Assembly: GCF_004000275.1 (NCBI RefSeq)
Contig: NZ_RCIP01000004.1
Coordinates: forward strand, 62,001-126,000
Length of the DNA stretch: 64,000 bases
Direction: 5' to 3'
Source: Saccharospirillum alexandrii
GTDB lineage: Bacteria > Pseudomonadota > Gammaproteobacteria > Pseudomonadales > Natronospirillaceae
The notes under the pieces are model-generated. The model worked only from the letters and a program-made list of their open reading frames with translations, did no database searches and had not been told where the DNA came from. The translations under genes were made by a program, and so were the position numbers. Positions 11,154 to 19,727 of this stretch are shown here, piece by piece. Each line of letters starts with the position of its first letter. Position 1 is the first letter of the stretch.

Positions 11154-11178
11154 TAACCTAAAACCTCCTGAGCTCTCA

Positions 11179-11222
11179 CCAGACCGGTCTGCATGCGGCG
11201 TGTCCTGCCGCGGCTGGTCTGG
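11179..11222 (-). other. Hairpin in the ask leader
   Basis: A seven-base outer stem (CCAGACC/GGTCTGG) encloses an inner GCGGC/GCCGC pairing. It sits 26 bases upstream of the ask start, ahead of its Shine-Dalgarno. It could be an mRNA-stabilising or processing structure in the ectABC-ask transcript. No T tract follows, so a simple terminator is unlikely. Confidence 0.5.
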
Positions 11223-11347
11223 CTGACTCTGATTACACTGTATTGATTGCGCGCCGACAGCAGCGCTCTAATAAAACTGACCTAGATCGAACCTAAAACC
11301 GACTTCGGGCACTGATTGCTGACACCCAGTGCTCGAAAACGGTCTTG

Positions 11348-11371
11348 GAAGCCTGCTCGTTGGCAGGCTTC
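11348..11371 (-). terminator. Hairpin downstream of ectC (possible weak terminator)
   Basis: A perfect nine-base stem, GAAGCCTGC/GCAGGCTTC with a six-base loop, starts 15 bases after the ectC stop. The following minus-strand sequence (CCAAGACCGTTTTC) has only a short T run, so termination is probably partial. That would lower ask expression relative to ectABC. Confidence 0.55.
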
Positions 11372-11385
11372 TCGATTATTGCGCC

Positions 11386-11784
11386 TCAGTCAGTAACGGC
11401 GTCCGCTTCCAGCGGGTAGGCACCGTCCGGGCCGTGCGTTTCCTTGCCATTCAACGGCGGGTTGAAGGCACAGGCCAGTTGCAGTTCTTTTTTGGCCTTC
11501 AGGATGTGATCGTCATGCTTGTCAAGAATGTAGATCGTTCCTGGCTTGATGTCATGTTCGATGCCGGTGGCCTTGTCGAGAATCGACCCTTCACCGGAAA
11601 TGCAGTACACCGACTCCAGGTGATTCTTGTAGTGAATCGGGGTTTCGGTGTTGGCATAAATGGTGGTGATGTGGAATGAGAAGCCCATGCCGTCATCTTT
11701 CAGCGACATGCGCACGCTTTCCCAGGTATCGCTGGCGACACGGCGGTCGGATTTTCGGCATTCTTCCAGAGTACGTACAATCAT
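11386..11784 (-). CDS. ectC: Ectoine synthase
   Basis: A cupin-fold lyase that closes N-gamma-acetyl-2,4-diaminobutyrate to ectoine by removing water, the last step of the pathway. The 132 residues are the normal length. Recognisable blocks are [46 protein letters not shown] (cupin metal/substrate face) and [12 protein letters not shown]. The start is the ATG at 11784, with AGGAG eight bases upstream. It is the third gene of ectABC. Confidence 0.98.
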   Translation of the reverse strand: MIVRTLEECRKSDRRVASDTWESVRMSLKDDGMGFSFHITTIYANTETPIHYKNHLESVYCISGEGSILDKATGIEHDIKPGTIYILDKHDDHILKAKKELQLACAFNPPLNGKETHGPDGAYPLEADAVTD

Positions 11785-11801
11785 CTAAAATTCTCCTTTG
11801 G

Positions 11802-11820
11802 GCCTGCCCGTGAGGCAGGC
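11802..11820 (-). other. Small hairpin between ectB and ectC
   Basis: A perfect seven-base stem, GCCTGCC/GGCAGGC with a five-base loop, lies in the 72-bp ectB-ectC gap just ahead of the ectC Shine-Dalgarno. Such intercistronic hairpins often tune mRNA decay and relative expression; no T tract follows. Confidence 0.45.
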
Positions 11821-11856
11821 GAGTGTTTCCGCAACAAATGAGTGGGTAGCGCTGGC

Positions 11857-13134
11857 TTAGCTGGCTTTCGCGCGAGCTTCCGGCAATACCTTGGCAAAAG
11901 CCGACTCGAGAATGTCGATACCCTTGTTCAGATCGTCCAGCGGTATGGTCAGCGGGCACAGGCATTTAACGACTTCATCCCATGGACCACTGGTTTCAAC
12001 GATCAGGCCCTTGGCGAAGGCCTCTTTGCAGATCGCACCGGCAATATCACCATCGGCGACCGCGATACCGCGCATCATGCCACGGCCTTTCAGGTGCATT
12101 TCAGATTCACCGAAGCGTTTAATGATGTCAGTAAAGCGTTTCTCAAGGATGTCGGCGCGCTTGGCGATTTCGCCTTCGAAGGCGTTGTCTTTCCAGTACT
12201 CTTCCAGTGCGACCCGGGCGGTTACAAAGGCCAGGTTGTTGCCGCGGAAGGTACCGTTGTGCTCACCGGGTTCCCACTGGTCCAGTTCCGGACGCATCAG
12301 GGTCACCGCAAACGGCAGACCATAGCCTGATAGTGACTTGGACAGAGTAACGATGTCTGGCTTCACGCCCGCCGGTTCAAAGCTGAAGAAGGTGCCGGTG
12401 CGGCCACAACCGGCCTGAATGTCATCAATAATAAACAGCATGTCGTGCTTGCGGCACAGGCTTTCCAGCTCCTGCAGCCAGTCCATGCGAGCGGCGTTCA
12501 GGCCACCTTCGCCCTGAACGGTTTCGACAATGACGGCAGCCGGTACTTCAACGCCGCTGCCCGGGTCGGTCAGCATCTGGTCGAGCAATTTCAGGCCCAT
12601 GAAATCATCACCTTCATGGCCGTAGTTGTCATAAGGGATGCGCGTTACATCGCCCAGCGATACACCGGCACCGCCACGCTGACCCTTGTTACCCGTTACC
12701 GCCTGGGCACCCAGGGTGCAGCCGTGATAGCCGTTGGTGAACGAGACAATACCGGCACGGCCTTTGGCCTTACGGGCAATTTTCAACGCCACTTCAACCG
12801 CGTTGGTCCCGGTTGGGCCGGTAAACTGAACCTTATAGTTCATGCCACGCGGTTCCATGATGATGTCCTTGAATGCCTGCAGAAAGCGCTCTTTGGCATC
12901 GGTGTACATGTCGAGCCCGTGGGTGACGCCGTCGCTGGCAATGTAGTCGATCAGCGGTTTTTTCAGCAGATCGTTGTTGTGGCCGTAGTTCAAGGTACCG
13001 GCACCGGCCAGAAAATCGATGTAGGACTGGCCGTCGCGGTTGGTCAGGCGGGCATTCTTGGCCGTGGTGAACACGGTGGGGAATGACCGGCAATACGAAC
13101 GAACTTGTGATTCAACCTGGTTAAAAATATCCAT
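11857..13134 (-). CDS. ectB: L-2,4-diaminobutyrate transaminase
   Basis: PLP-dependent class III aminotransferase that transfers an amino group from glutamate to aspartate semialdehyde, giving 2,4-diaminobutyrate. It is 425 residues from [15 protein letters not shown]. Visible features are the [16 protein letters not shown] substrate region, [12 protein letters not shown], the [13 protein letters not shown] cofactor segment and the PLP lysine in [12 protein letters not shown]. The ATG at 13134 has GGAG seven bases upstream. A TTG 27 bases further out is in frame but has no support. Confidence 0.97.
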   Translation of the reverse strand: MDIFNQVESQVRSYCRSFPTVFTTAKNARLTNRDGQSYIDFLAGAGTLNYGHNNDLLKKPLIDYIASDGVTHGLDMYTDAKERFLQAFKDIIMEPRGMNYKVQFTGPTGTNAVEVALKIARKAKGRAGIVSFTNGYHGCTLGAQAVTGNKGQRGGAGVSLGDVTRIPYDNYGHEGDDFMGLKLLDQMLTDPGSGVEVPAAVIVETVQGEGGLNAARMDWLQELESLCRKHDMLFIIDDIQAGCGRTGTFFSFEPAGVKPDIVTLSKSLSGYGLPFAVTLMRPELDQWEPGEHNGTFRGNNLAFVTARVALEEYWKDNAFEGEIAKRADILEKRFTDIIKRFGESEMHLKGRGMMRGIAVADGDIAGAICKEAFAKGLIVETSGPWDEVVKCLCPLTIPLDDLNKGIDILESAFAKVLPEARAKAS

Positions 13135-13222
13135 GTTGTGTCTCCAATGCTGTGAATTCAAAAAAGGGTTAGTTGACTAAACGTTTCAATAAAGCTCTCA
13201 AAGCTGCACCAGGCCACGTGTC

Positions 13223-13708
13223 TCAGCGACGGATGGGCCCAATGCGATACAGCTCTTCGGATTCGTGCTTGCCACCAAAATGCTGGTCTTTGTCGAACAG
13301 GACACTGACACCCAGCTCGGCTTCCCACTCCCGGGCCAGCGCTTTAAACAACCGCTGAGAGGGTTCGTTGTCCGGGGTGATGGTGGTTTCGAGCCAGCTG
13401 ACGGTGTGCATTGTGTCGCGCGCCATCAGGTGCTGGATCATTTTCTTGGCCAGACCCTTGCCGCGTGCTGCCTCACCGACCACAACCTGCCACAAAAAGT
13501 AGGTATCCGGGTTGCCCGGCTTTATATAGCCGGAAACAAACCCTACCAGTTCCCCGTCCAGCTCCGCTGCCACGGCGGTTTCGCCGAAATGCGTGGTCTG
13601 CAACAGGTTGCAGTACAGCGAATTGGTGTCCAGCGGCGGGCTTTGCTCTACCAGCCGGTGAACGGCCAGACCTTCGTCGGACCGGGGTGTTCTCAATGTG
13701 ATGCTCAT
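13223..13708 (-). CDS. ectA: L-2,4-diaminobutyrate N-gamma-acetyltransferase
   Basis: A GNAT-fold acetyltransferase that acetylates diaminobutyrate with acetyl-CoA, the first committed step of the ectoine branch. The 161 residues include LRTPRSDEGLAVHRLVEQ, CNLLQTTHF, the acetyl-CoA loop VGEAARGKGLAKKMI and TITPDNEPSQRLFKALA. It is the first gene of ectA-ectB-ectC-ask. The intergenic region to its left-facing start holds a possible sigma-70 promoter and is shared with the divergent ectR. Confidence 0.97.
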   Translation of the reverse strand: MSITLRTPRSDEGLAVHRLVEQSPPLDTNSLYCNLLQTTHFGETAVAAELDGELVGFVSGYIKPGNPDTYFLWQVVVGEAARGKGLAKKMIQHLMARDTMHTVSWLETTITPDNEPSQRLFKALAREWEAELGVSVLFDKDQHFGGKHESEELYRIGPIRR

Positions 13709-13792
13709 CGTCAGTTGTTCACCTCGTTTGGCGACCCTGGATCGGGCCGGGCTGAACGTTAATTATGTATCTAATCTTTAGTATGCGAATCA

Positions 13793-13822
13793 TTTTAACA
13801 CAGTTACTGCCCTAAAGATCAA
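13793..13822 (-). promoter_or_regulatory. Possible sigma-70-like promoter of ectA
   Basis: On the minus strand TTGATC (-35, 4/6 match) is followed after 18 bases by TTAAAA (-10 candidate). It lies about 85 bases upstream of ectA, in an AT-rich stretch shared with ectR. EctR operators in methanotrophs overlap the ectA promoter, but I could not identify a clear pseudo-palindrome here. Weak evidence; 5'-end mapping would settle it. Confidence 0.3.
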
Positions 13823-14004
13823 GCATGATGGCAACATCGTTTTGTGAAACCTTTCGCTTTCTAAAATTTAACTTGTGATGGAATGGGTAAAAAGGCTAAT
13901 CTATATAGCGTCTCGAAATTGTTTCATTAGAGGACGAACCTTTTATCATGCGATATAATCTGGCCCTGATGGGCGACCAAACACCGTGGGTAAAGGACCA
14001 GACA

Positions 14005-14499
14005 ATGAAACGAGTGGATGAAGTACTGGTGTCATTGCGCCGAATTATTCGCGCTACAGACATTCATTCGAAGCAGTTAAGCAAGCACAGCGGGCTGACC
14101 TCTCCCCAGTTACTGATACTGATGGCCATCAGCAAACTCGGCGACGTCACCATAGGAACCGTCGCCAAGGACGTGAACCTCAGCCAGGCCACCGTAACGA
14201 CCATTCTGGATCGACTGGAAAAGCGGAATCTGGTGCGGCGGGTACGCAGTGAAGTCGATCGACGCCGGGTACACGCGCAACTGACCGAGGAAGGCAATAA
14301 AGTCGTGGAAGACGCCCCCAGTCCGTTGCAGGAGAGCTTCGTCGAGAAGTTCGATCAGTTGCCGGAGTGGGAACAAACCATGCTGCTGTCGAGTGTTCAA
14401 AAGCTGGCTGAGCTGATGCAGGCGTCTAATATTGACGCGTCGCCTGTGCTGTATGTCGGCGATGTTACCCATCACCTGACGGGCACTCAGGGGCGTTAA
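14005..14499 (+). CDS. ectR: MarR-family regulator of ectoine synthesis (EctR-like)
   Basis: EctR proteins are MarR-type repressors that control ectABC transcription in response to salinity. The sequence shows a MarR winged helix: LTSPQLLILMAISKLGDVTIG, the recognition region VNLSQATVTTILDRLEKRNLV, and wing residues RRVRSEVDRRRVHAQLTEEG. I prefer the ATG at 14005 (AAGGA seven bases upstream, 164 residues). An in-frame ATG at 13948 would add 19 residues and has its GAGGA twelve bases away. The assignment to EctR rests on the family plus its divergent position next to ectA. Confidence 0.87.
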   Translation: MKRVDEVLVSLRRIIRATDIHSKQLSKHSGLTSPQLLILMAISKLGDVTIGTVAKDVNLSQATVTTILDRLEKRNLVRRVRSEVDRRRVHAQLTEEGNKVVEDAPSPLQESFVEKFDQLPEWEQTMLLSSVQKLAELMQASNIDASPVLYVGDVTHHLTGTQGR

Positions 14500-14504
14500 G
14501 CCCC
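14490..14504 (+). terminator. Short GC hairpin overlapping the ectR stop
   Basis: GGGGC and GCCCC with a five-base loop span the TAA stop of ectR, followed by TGCTGTTTCG. It sits between convergent ectR and the acetyltransferase gene. The stem and T tract are both weak. Confidence 0.35.
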
Positions 14505-14514
14505 TGCTGTTTCG

Positions 14515-15072
14515 TTAGACGGGCTCGCTGTTGGCGCTGAAGTACTCCTCCCGGAGCAACCCGTACAGTACCCCGGTTTCACCGTAGTACCGGTCCGTTT
14601 CTTCGGTAAAACGCAGCCCGATGCGCTCCATCACCCGATGAGAGCGATAATTATCCGTCGCTGCGATCGCCCACACCGCTGTCAGATCCAGGTGCTCGAA
14701 CCCATACGACATCACCTTGCTGGCCGCTTCGGTTGCCACACCCTTGCCCCAATCCGGCTCCGCCAGGTGCCAGCCAATTTCGATATGTTCCGAAAAAGTG
14801 TCGTCGCCAAAGGGCAGCGCCTTGAGCAGGATGATGCCTGCGAGCCGACCGCTGTCTTTCCAGCGGATGGTAAAGGTACCTGAGCCCGGAGTATGAGCCT
14901 CCCAGCGTTCAGCACGATCGACGTAAAGTCGGGTCATCAGGCTCAGGTCTGGTGGGTCGGTCCAGCCCAGGGGCAGGCGCACGGCCTCTGACTGATACAT
15001 CGCCTGATGTTCCAGCAAGTCGGTTTCAGGGTTGTAGCGGTTCAACCAAAAGCGTTCGGTCTCCAGTTTCAT
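14515..15072 (-). CDS. GNAT-family N-acetyltransferase (RimJ/RimL type)
   Basis: The 185-residue protein from MKLETERFWLNRYNPETD has the RimJ/RimL pattern: LETERFWLNRY near the start, then GRLAGIILLKALPFGD, the acetyl-CoA pyrophosphate loop HLAEPDWGKGVATEAASKV, and the C-terminal NYRSHRVMERIGLRF. The substrate (protein N-terminus or small molecule) cannot be told. GGGAG precedes the ATG at 15072 by eight bases. It is convergent with ectR. Confidence 0.85.
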   Translation of the reverse strand: MKLETERFWLNRYNPETDLLEHQAMYQSEAVRLPLGWTDPPDLSLMTRLYVDRAERWEAHTPGSGTFTIRWKDSGRLAGIILLKALPFGDDTFSEHIEIGWHLAEPDWGKGVATEAASKVMSYGFEHLDLTAVWAIAATDNYRSHRVMERIGLRFTEETDRYYGETGVLYGLLREEYFSANSEPV

Positions 15073-15153
15073 GACCAGGGCTCCCTTGCTGCACAAGACG
15101 GCATCGTGCCACTGCGGTGACGCTGCGTTCCATCCTGTGCATTTTTGTAAGAT

Positions 15154-15307
15154 GGGCTACCAATTGCGCAGCGCTGAACTACTTTCAACGGTGAGGCTTC
15201 GGAACTGAACCGGGCTTCACCTGTGATGGGGGGTTACCCCTGTATGAGGGCGGTTGGGCTGGCTACTGCCGGGCTTAACGCCGGTGGTACCCACCGCCCC
15301 ACTTTTT
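15154..15307 (+). ncRNA. Candidate structured small RNA with intrinsic terminator
   Basis: The 296-bp gap between two minus-strand genes holds three consecutive hairpins on the plus strand. They are 15190-15221 (about 12 pairs, some G-U), 15228-15240 (GGGG/CCCC) and 15248-15299 (GGGCGGT(T)GGG pairing with CCCACCGCCC, then TACTGCCGG with CCGGTGGTA), followed by TTTTT at 15303-15307. Several pairs are G-U on the plus strand and would be A-C mismatches on the minus strand, which supports plus-strand transcription. TAAGAT at 15148-15153 could be a -10; no good -35 was found. The 5' end is a guess. I did not recognise a known RNA family. Confidence 0.5.
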
Positions 15308-15368
15308 CAGTACGACACCCACCATGCCTTCAACTGCCAAGGCCAGGCATAAACCGATGCGTGCCTGC

Positions 15369-16604
15369 TTACTGCGGGCGAACGGTTAACTGCGTGCTGC
15401 TCAGACGCACCTGCAATCGCACGCTGTCGTTGGCGGGCACCGGCAAACTGATGCCTGCCTGATCGTTGCGATTCTGATCCCAGTGAGACAAATCCAGCAC
15501 GGCTTCGACGTCATGGCTGTTGCGGTTGGTCAGCACCAGTTCCCATTGCTGCCCGCTTAACGATTCGGTGCCCAGCGTCACCATGTCAGATGACCCTAGC
15601 GACAGGGTCGTCCGATTTTCCTGTTCCGGCTGGTAATGCGTTTCAAGCAAGGCAACCTGTTGGTCCCAGACGGCAATCTGCAGAGGGCCGGCAATGGCGG
15701 GCAGGGCGTCGTCAGCGCTGACGGTCATGTGCCACTGGCCCGGCATACTGCCTTGCTGGCGAGTTGACCAGTTAAACCGATACTGATGATCAACACTGGC
15801 CAACGCCACTTCTTCAACCGGAATCCAGGCATGGCTGTTGGCCGGCATCCGGATGGGCTCGTCCGAGCTCAGGGTGGCCTGACCACTGCTGTCACCGGCC
15901 TTTGGACGGCTTACATCGGCCGACTCTAAGTCTGCCATGGCATTTCTTGCCATCATCGTGACCGGTTGCTGGCTGCTCTGGGCATAGCTGTACCCCGGTG
16001 CATTCAGGTCGTAATCGGCGTCATTGTGAAGCACCAGTTGCTGCAACAGCACCGGGTTGTCAGCGCGATGATCGAGGCTGTAACGAACCTCAGCCGACAC
16101 TCGGTTATCAAACCAGGCATAGGCCAGGTCATTGGTGCGATCGTCTGGCTGATGCACCCGCAACGACAAGCTCTCTTCCTGATTCTGGCCAACAATCCAG
16201 CTTAGCCGATCCCAGGCGGTCTTTGGCAAAGAGCGGCGCACACCGGCCTGCGATAGGATCAGCACGTCATCCGTTACGCTGACAACGGTCCAGGAGCCGG
16301 GCCAGTCGCCAACCTGAACCAGCGAGCCTTCGTTGACCCACGAAACGGCATCGGTCGACTGCCAGGATACCTGCAGATCAGGATCGGTCGCCGACCACCA
16401 GAACGTTCCGGCGGATAACTGATCTACCGGCAGCGGCAGCGGTGTTTCGGCCTGTCGCAGGGTGGCCGAACGGGCTACCCAGCTGCCATTTCCGGTCAAA
16501 TAGAGCCAGTCAGCGGCAACGGGCTCCTGGGCTGCCGCAAACGGGGTGACACAGATCAGGGCGGCACTGAGCAGCCCTGGTCGAAAAATGCTTAACGGAT
16601 TCAT
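15369..16604 (-). CDS. Secreted protein of unknown function, distantly DUF4139-like
   Basis: The 411-residue precursor has a clear Sec signal peptide (FRPGLLSAALICVTPFAAAQ). The remainder is beta-rich and almost cysteine-free. A middle region resembles the beta-sandwich of DUF4139 proteins (LAYAWFDNRVSAEVRYSLDHR, LLQQLVLHNDADYDLNAPGYSY) and a C-terminal part looks immunoglobulin-like (WELVLTNRNSHDVEAVLDL). The usual N-terminal DUF4139 signature is not evident, so the relation is tentative. Probably periplasmic or surface-associated. It is divergent from the membrane diguanylate cyclase, with ~230 bp between them. Confidence 0.75.
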   Translation of the reverse strand: MNPLSIFRPGLLSAALICVTPFAAAQEPVAADWLYLTGNGSWVARSATLRQAETPLPLPVDQLSAGTFWWSATDPDLQVSWQSTDAVSWVNEGSLVQVGDWPGSWTVVSVTDDVLILSQAGVRRSLPKTAWDRLSWIVGQNQEESLSLRVHQPDDRTNDLAYAWFDNRVSAEVRYSLDHRADNPVLLQQLVLHNDADYDLNAPGYSYAQSSQQPVTMMARNAMADLESADVSRPKAGDSSGQATLSSDEPIRMPANSHAWIPVEEVALASVDHQYRFNWSTRQQGSMPGQWHMTVSADDALPAIAGPLQIAVWDQQVALLETHYQPEQENRTTLSLGSSDMVTLGTESLSGQQWELVLTNRNSHDVEAVLDLSHWDQNRNDQAGISLPVPANDSVRLQVRLSSTQLTVRPQ

Positions 16605-16831
16605 GTTGAATCTCCCTGCAATCCGGCGTTGCCGACATGGTTCACGGGCGCCGGGTTGATCACGGACACCTCATCCGGTTCAGTGTAAAGCGCACCTTCG
16701 GGATTGTCTTCTCCCTTACAGTGATCATACGCCCGGGCCAAACGCCTGGGTGGTGCATCAACCAATACCTGACAGCGCGATGCCGTTGTGTTTTCCTAAG
16801 CGGGTCCATTCAAACGAGCACCTGGCACGCC

Positions 16832-17959
16832 GTGACCGACAGTCCGCTTTTCCACTACTCCCAGTTGCTGATCAGCCATCTGCCCGAGGGCCCAGAGCTC
16901 GGTGTTCACGCCCTGTTTCTGGCCGTCATGGCGCTGGCCTTTTTGTTTCACCGGGTGCACTGGTTTTTACTGGTGATATTAGGCTGGGTTCTGTTCGCTG
17001 TGCATCCTGCATCGGCCAGCACCCCGGACCCTGTCTGGAGTATGGCGATTTTGTGGCTGGGCTGGCTGAGCGCCCAGTGGCGGTCTGACCATGCCTTGCG
17101 CCGCCCGACGATCTGGCTGCCGGGGCTGGTGCTCATCGCCGTCGCCGGAGCCCCGGGCCTGCCGCTGCCTTCAGCCCTGCTGGCGCCCGACCTCCCCGGG
17201 CTGAGCCCACTGCCCGGTGTTGGTTTACCCGCACTTACACTGTGCCTGGCGTTTCTGGCGCTGCTGTCGATTTTGTTCCGATATTTTCTGGCACCGGGGG
17301 CCAGTTGGCCCTGGCAACTGGGGGGCTGGGTGCTCACACTATGGTTGAGCCTGCAGCCAGAGGGTTCGCCCCTGGTGTGGGCCGGCTGGGCAGCGGTCAT
17401 TGCGGCCTTACTGATGACCGATGCCTACTCGGTCGCTTATCGCGATGCGCTGACCGGCATTCCCAACCGCCGGGCCCTGACTCAGATGCAGCGCACCCTG
17501 GGCCGGCACTACGCCATAGCAATGGGAGATGTCGACCATTTCAAGTCATTTAACGACACCTGGGGCCACGAGACAGGCGATCAGGTACTGAAGCTGGTGG
17601 CGCGGGTACTGTCGCAGCACCGCTTGCCGGTCAAAGTGTTCCGCTATGGCGGGGAAGAATTCACCCTGGTGTTCAGAGGCATGACCGCAGACCAGGCCAC
17701 TCCGATACTCGACACTCTGCGCGAACGAGTGGCGGCCTACCCACTGACCGTGCGCAAACCCGGCCGGCCAGCCTCGGTACGCAAGGGCAAGCGACAGCGT
17801 GGCCAATCCAACCCGGCCAAACAGGTCAGTATCACCCTGTCGTTCGGCGTTACCGACGCCACCAAAGCAGACGCCTCACCCGACGCCGCACTGCAGCGGG
17901 CGGACAAAGCGCTCTACAAAGCCAAACAGGCGGGGCGTAATTGCGTCAGGGCGGGTTAG
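16832..17959 (+). CDS. Membrane-bound diguanylate cyclase (GGDEF)
   Basis: An N-terminal integral-membrane region with about six hydrophobic helices (ALFLAVMALAFLFH, WFLLVILGWVLFAVHPA and others) is followed by a GGDEF domain. The domain begins DALTGIPNRRALTQMQ and has MGDVDHFKSFNDTWGHETGD and the intact signature RYGGEEF. The position of the inhibitory RxxD site reads RLPV, so product inhibition through this site is unlikely. It should make c-di-GMP. The start is uncertain: I chose the GTG at 16832 (375 residues); the frame is open upstream to 16637 but reads unlike protein. A ~50-residue low-complexity basic insert (PGRPASVRKGKRQRGQSNP) interrupts the C-terminal part. Confidence 0.85.
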   Translation: MTDSPLFHYSQLLISHLPEGPELGVHALFLAVMALAFLFHRVHWFLLVILGWVLFAVHPASASTPDPVWSMAILWLGWLSAQWRSDHALRRPTIWLPGLVLIAVAGAPGLPLPSALLAPDLPGLSPLPGVGLPALTLCLAFLALLSILFRYFLAPGASWPWQLGGWVLTLWLSLQPEGSPLVWAGWAAVIAALLMTDAYSVAYRDALTGIPNRRALTQMQRTLGRHYAIAMGDVDHFKSFNDTWGHETGDQVLKLVARVLSQHRLPVKVFRYGGEEFTLVFRGMTADQATPILDTLRERVAAYPLTVRKPGRPASVRKGKRQRGQSNPAKQVSITLSFGVTDATKADASPDAALQRADKALYKAKQAGRNCVRAG

Positions 17960-17971
17960 TGTCTTAAGCCA

Positions 17972-18847
17972 TTATTGTTTGGACGGATAGGGCACGTACC
18001 CATCATCACCAGGAACCGGATCAAACTGATGGTTCTGCCAGCGCTGCCGGGCGTCGTCGATCAGCGCCGTGTTTGTTGCCACAAAATTCCAGTCCATCCG
18101 TCGCGGACCCAGGGGTTCGCCACCGAACACCACAAAGTGCGCGCCGGCTTCCCAGGTGATCGTCAGCGATTCACCGGTTACCAGTAACTGGTATTTATCG
18201 ATCGGTTGCTGCTGGGCGCTGAGTTCACCGTTCAGTAAATAAAGCCCCCATTGCCAGGTTTCCGAGGGCTTTTGCAGTGTGATCTGGCCTGCCTGCTGAC
18301 AGCGACTGTCGAGCAGCGCCAGGGGTGAATCAACCTCCGCCGGTGCTCGCCGTGTTTGCCATTCACCGGCCACCAGCACCCAGTCGGCGCCGGCTTCCTG
18401 CCAGTGGGGCAAGTCTTTGCCTGCAACATGTTCGAAGCGGGGCGTGCCGGTTTCGGTGGCTTCAGGCTGGGCGACCCAGAACTGCAGACCCTCTATCGGG
18501 CTGTCGATTTGCCGTTCAGATTCCGGGCTGCGTTCTGAGTGCGCGATGCCATGGCCTGCGGTCATCCAGTTCAAATCCCCCGGGGCGATGACCTGATCAC
18601 TGCCGAGAGAATCCTTGTGCACCATCTTGCCGGCAAACAGCCAGGTAACCGTCGCCAGACCGATGTGCGGATGAGGGGGGACATCGACGCCCTGGCCTTT
18701 GGGCAAAGTGTGCGGGCCCATGTGATCCAAAAACACAAAGGGGCCGCAGTGGCGCGCGGCCGACTGGGGCAATACCCGGCGAATGGGCAGTCCCATCAGG
18801 TCCTGCTCGCGCGGGCGCAATAGGGTTGGTTCAGTGGGGGTTGTCAT
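17972..18847 (-). CDS. Pirin family protein (bicupin)
   Basis: The 291-residue bicupin has the pirin N-terminal cupin and its metal-binding set: VPPHPHIGLATVTWL, LGSDQVIAPGDLNWMTAGHG, and AHSE. A second, degenerate cupin follows (GEQLVVFGG-type end: HFVVFGGEPLGPRRM). Some bacterial pirins act as quercetin 2,3-dioxygenases, others as regulators; this cannot be decided from sequence. The start overlaps the end of the PilZ gene by 17 bases, so the two are co-transcribed. It converges on the diguanylate cyclase. Confidence 0.88.
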   Translation of the reverse strand: MTTPTEPTLLRPREQDLMGLPIRRVLPQSAARHCGPFVFLDHMGPHTLPKGQGVDVPPHPHIGLATVTWLFAGKMVHKDSLGSDQVIAPGDLNWMTAGHGIAHSERSPESERQIDSPIEGLQFWVAQPEATETGTPRFEHVAGKDLPHWQEAGADWVLVAGEWQTRRAPAEVDSPLALLDSRCQQAGQITLQKPSETWQWGLYLLNGELSAQQQPIDKYQLLVTGESLTITWEAGAHFVVFGGEPLGPRRMDWNFVATNTALIDDARQRWQNHQFDPVPGDDGYVPYPSKQ

Positions 18848-19499
18848 GAAGCCTCGTCAATACATAGGCTTGCAGGGCGATGGCGTCGTTTTCTTCGAGC
18901 TTTTGCCATTGCAAACCAATGGTGCTGGTGCCTTTGTCGCCGTCGAGCACGAAAGAGCGGACGATGCCTTGCAAGCGCATCACTTTCTCCACCGAGCCCA
19001 AATTAAGCTTGGTGATCAGGGTGATCACTTCACCCGGATCGATCGCCTGAACCCGGGCCCGCAGTCGCCCGCCATCAGTACTGAGATCAATGATCTCTGA
19101 ATTATTGCGCTCACCCTGGTACACCAGGGTCGCATGCACGCTAACCTTGGCGCGCACAGCCTTGCGCACTTCGCCAAGGAACAACTGGTTGGGCATCGCC
19201 AGGTGCAAATGCGGGAAGGGCGACACCGACACATGAATGACGTGGGTGCGAAACGCGCAGGCGCCGTTGATCTTGTTGGCGAATAAACGGACGTTCAGAT
19301 TGGTGTCGAGTTTGACGGAAATCGGATGACCGTGTGCCAGCGGTGTGGTCACAATGACGGATTTACCGGGCCGGTAGCCGACCAGAATGCTTCGGTCGCG
19401 CTCGGTAGTATAGCCGTCGATCTCCAGCTGCAGTGGTTGGCCGGGTAACAGCTGCAATGATTCGAAAGTCGCGGTCTTGGTTTCGGGTTTGTCTGCCAT
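18831..19499 (-). CDS. PilZ-domain c-di-GMP receptor, YcgR-like
   Basis: The 222-residue protein has an N-terminal YcgR-like domain (about 15-110; LEIDGYTTERDRSILVGYRPG) and a C-terminal PilZ domain with both c-di-GMP-binding motifs: RKAVR (RxxxR) and DLSTDGG (D/N-x-S-x-x-G). YcgR proteins brake flagellar motors when c-di-GMP rises; this one may act the same way. It overlaps the pirin gene downstream. The hairpin array at 19576-19723 lies directly upstream, in what would be its leader if transcribed from dsbB. Confidence 0.88.
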   Translation of the reverse strand: MADKPETKTATFESLQLLPGQPLQLEIDGYTTERDRSILVGYRPGKSVIVTTPLAHGHPISVKLDTNLNVRLFANKINGACAFRTHVIHVSVSPFPHLHLAMPNQLFLGEVRKAVRAKVSVHATLVYQGERNNSEIIDLSTDGGRLRARVQAIDPGEVITLITKLNLGSVEKVMRLQGIVRSFVLDGDKGTSTIGLQWQKLEENDAIALQAYVLTRLHDNPH

Positions 19500-19575
19500 G
19501 AGGGCTCAGAGTCCATGTGCCTTGGCACAGAATAGACACTATTGGCGCCAACCTCTATACCCATGCGTCGCCGGA

Positions 19576-19723
19576 GGCGCATTCGCGCCCCCTCTTTATA
19601 GGTGCTTGAAAAAAGCGGCCTGCCTTTTTCAAGAACACGAGAATCAAAAAATGTGATTTTTGCTTCTCTCCCAAAACCGATAACCAGGCGGTCATCGGTT
19701 TTGCCGTAACATTCCTGTTACGG
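19576..19723. repeat. Array of five consecutive hairpins between dsbB and the PilZ gene
   Basis: In order: GGCGC/GCGCC (19576-19589), a ten-base CTTGAAAAAG-type stem (19605-19633), an eleven-base stem with one mismatch (19640-19667), AAAACCGAT/ATCGGTTTT (19673-19702, perfect) and CCGTAACA/TGTTACGG (19704-19723, perfect). Both neighbours are on the minus strand, so the array follows the dsbB stop by four bases and precedes the PilZ gene. One or more hairpins with A/T tracts probably terminate dsbB; the rest are unexplained. Confidence 0.7.
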
Positions 19724-19727
19724 AAAG

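Noticed and set aside
15140-15307. Known riboswitch or 6S/SRP RNA
   Set aside because: None of the characteristic conserved sequences I know for these classes could be matched; kept as an unnamed candidate RNA.
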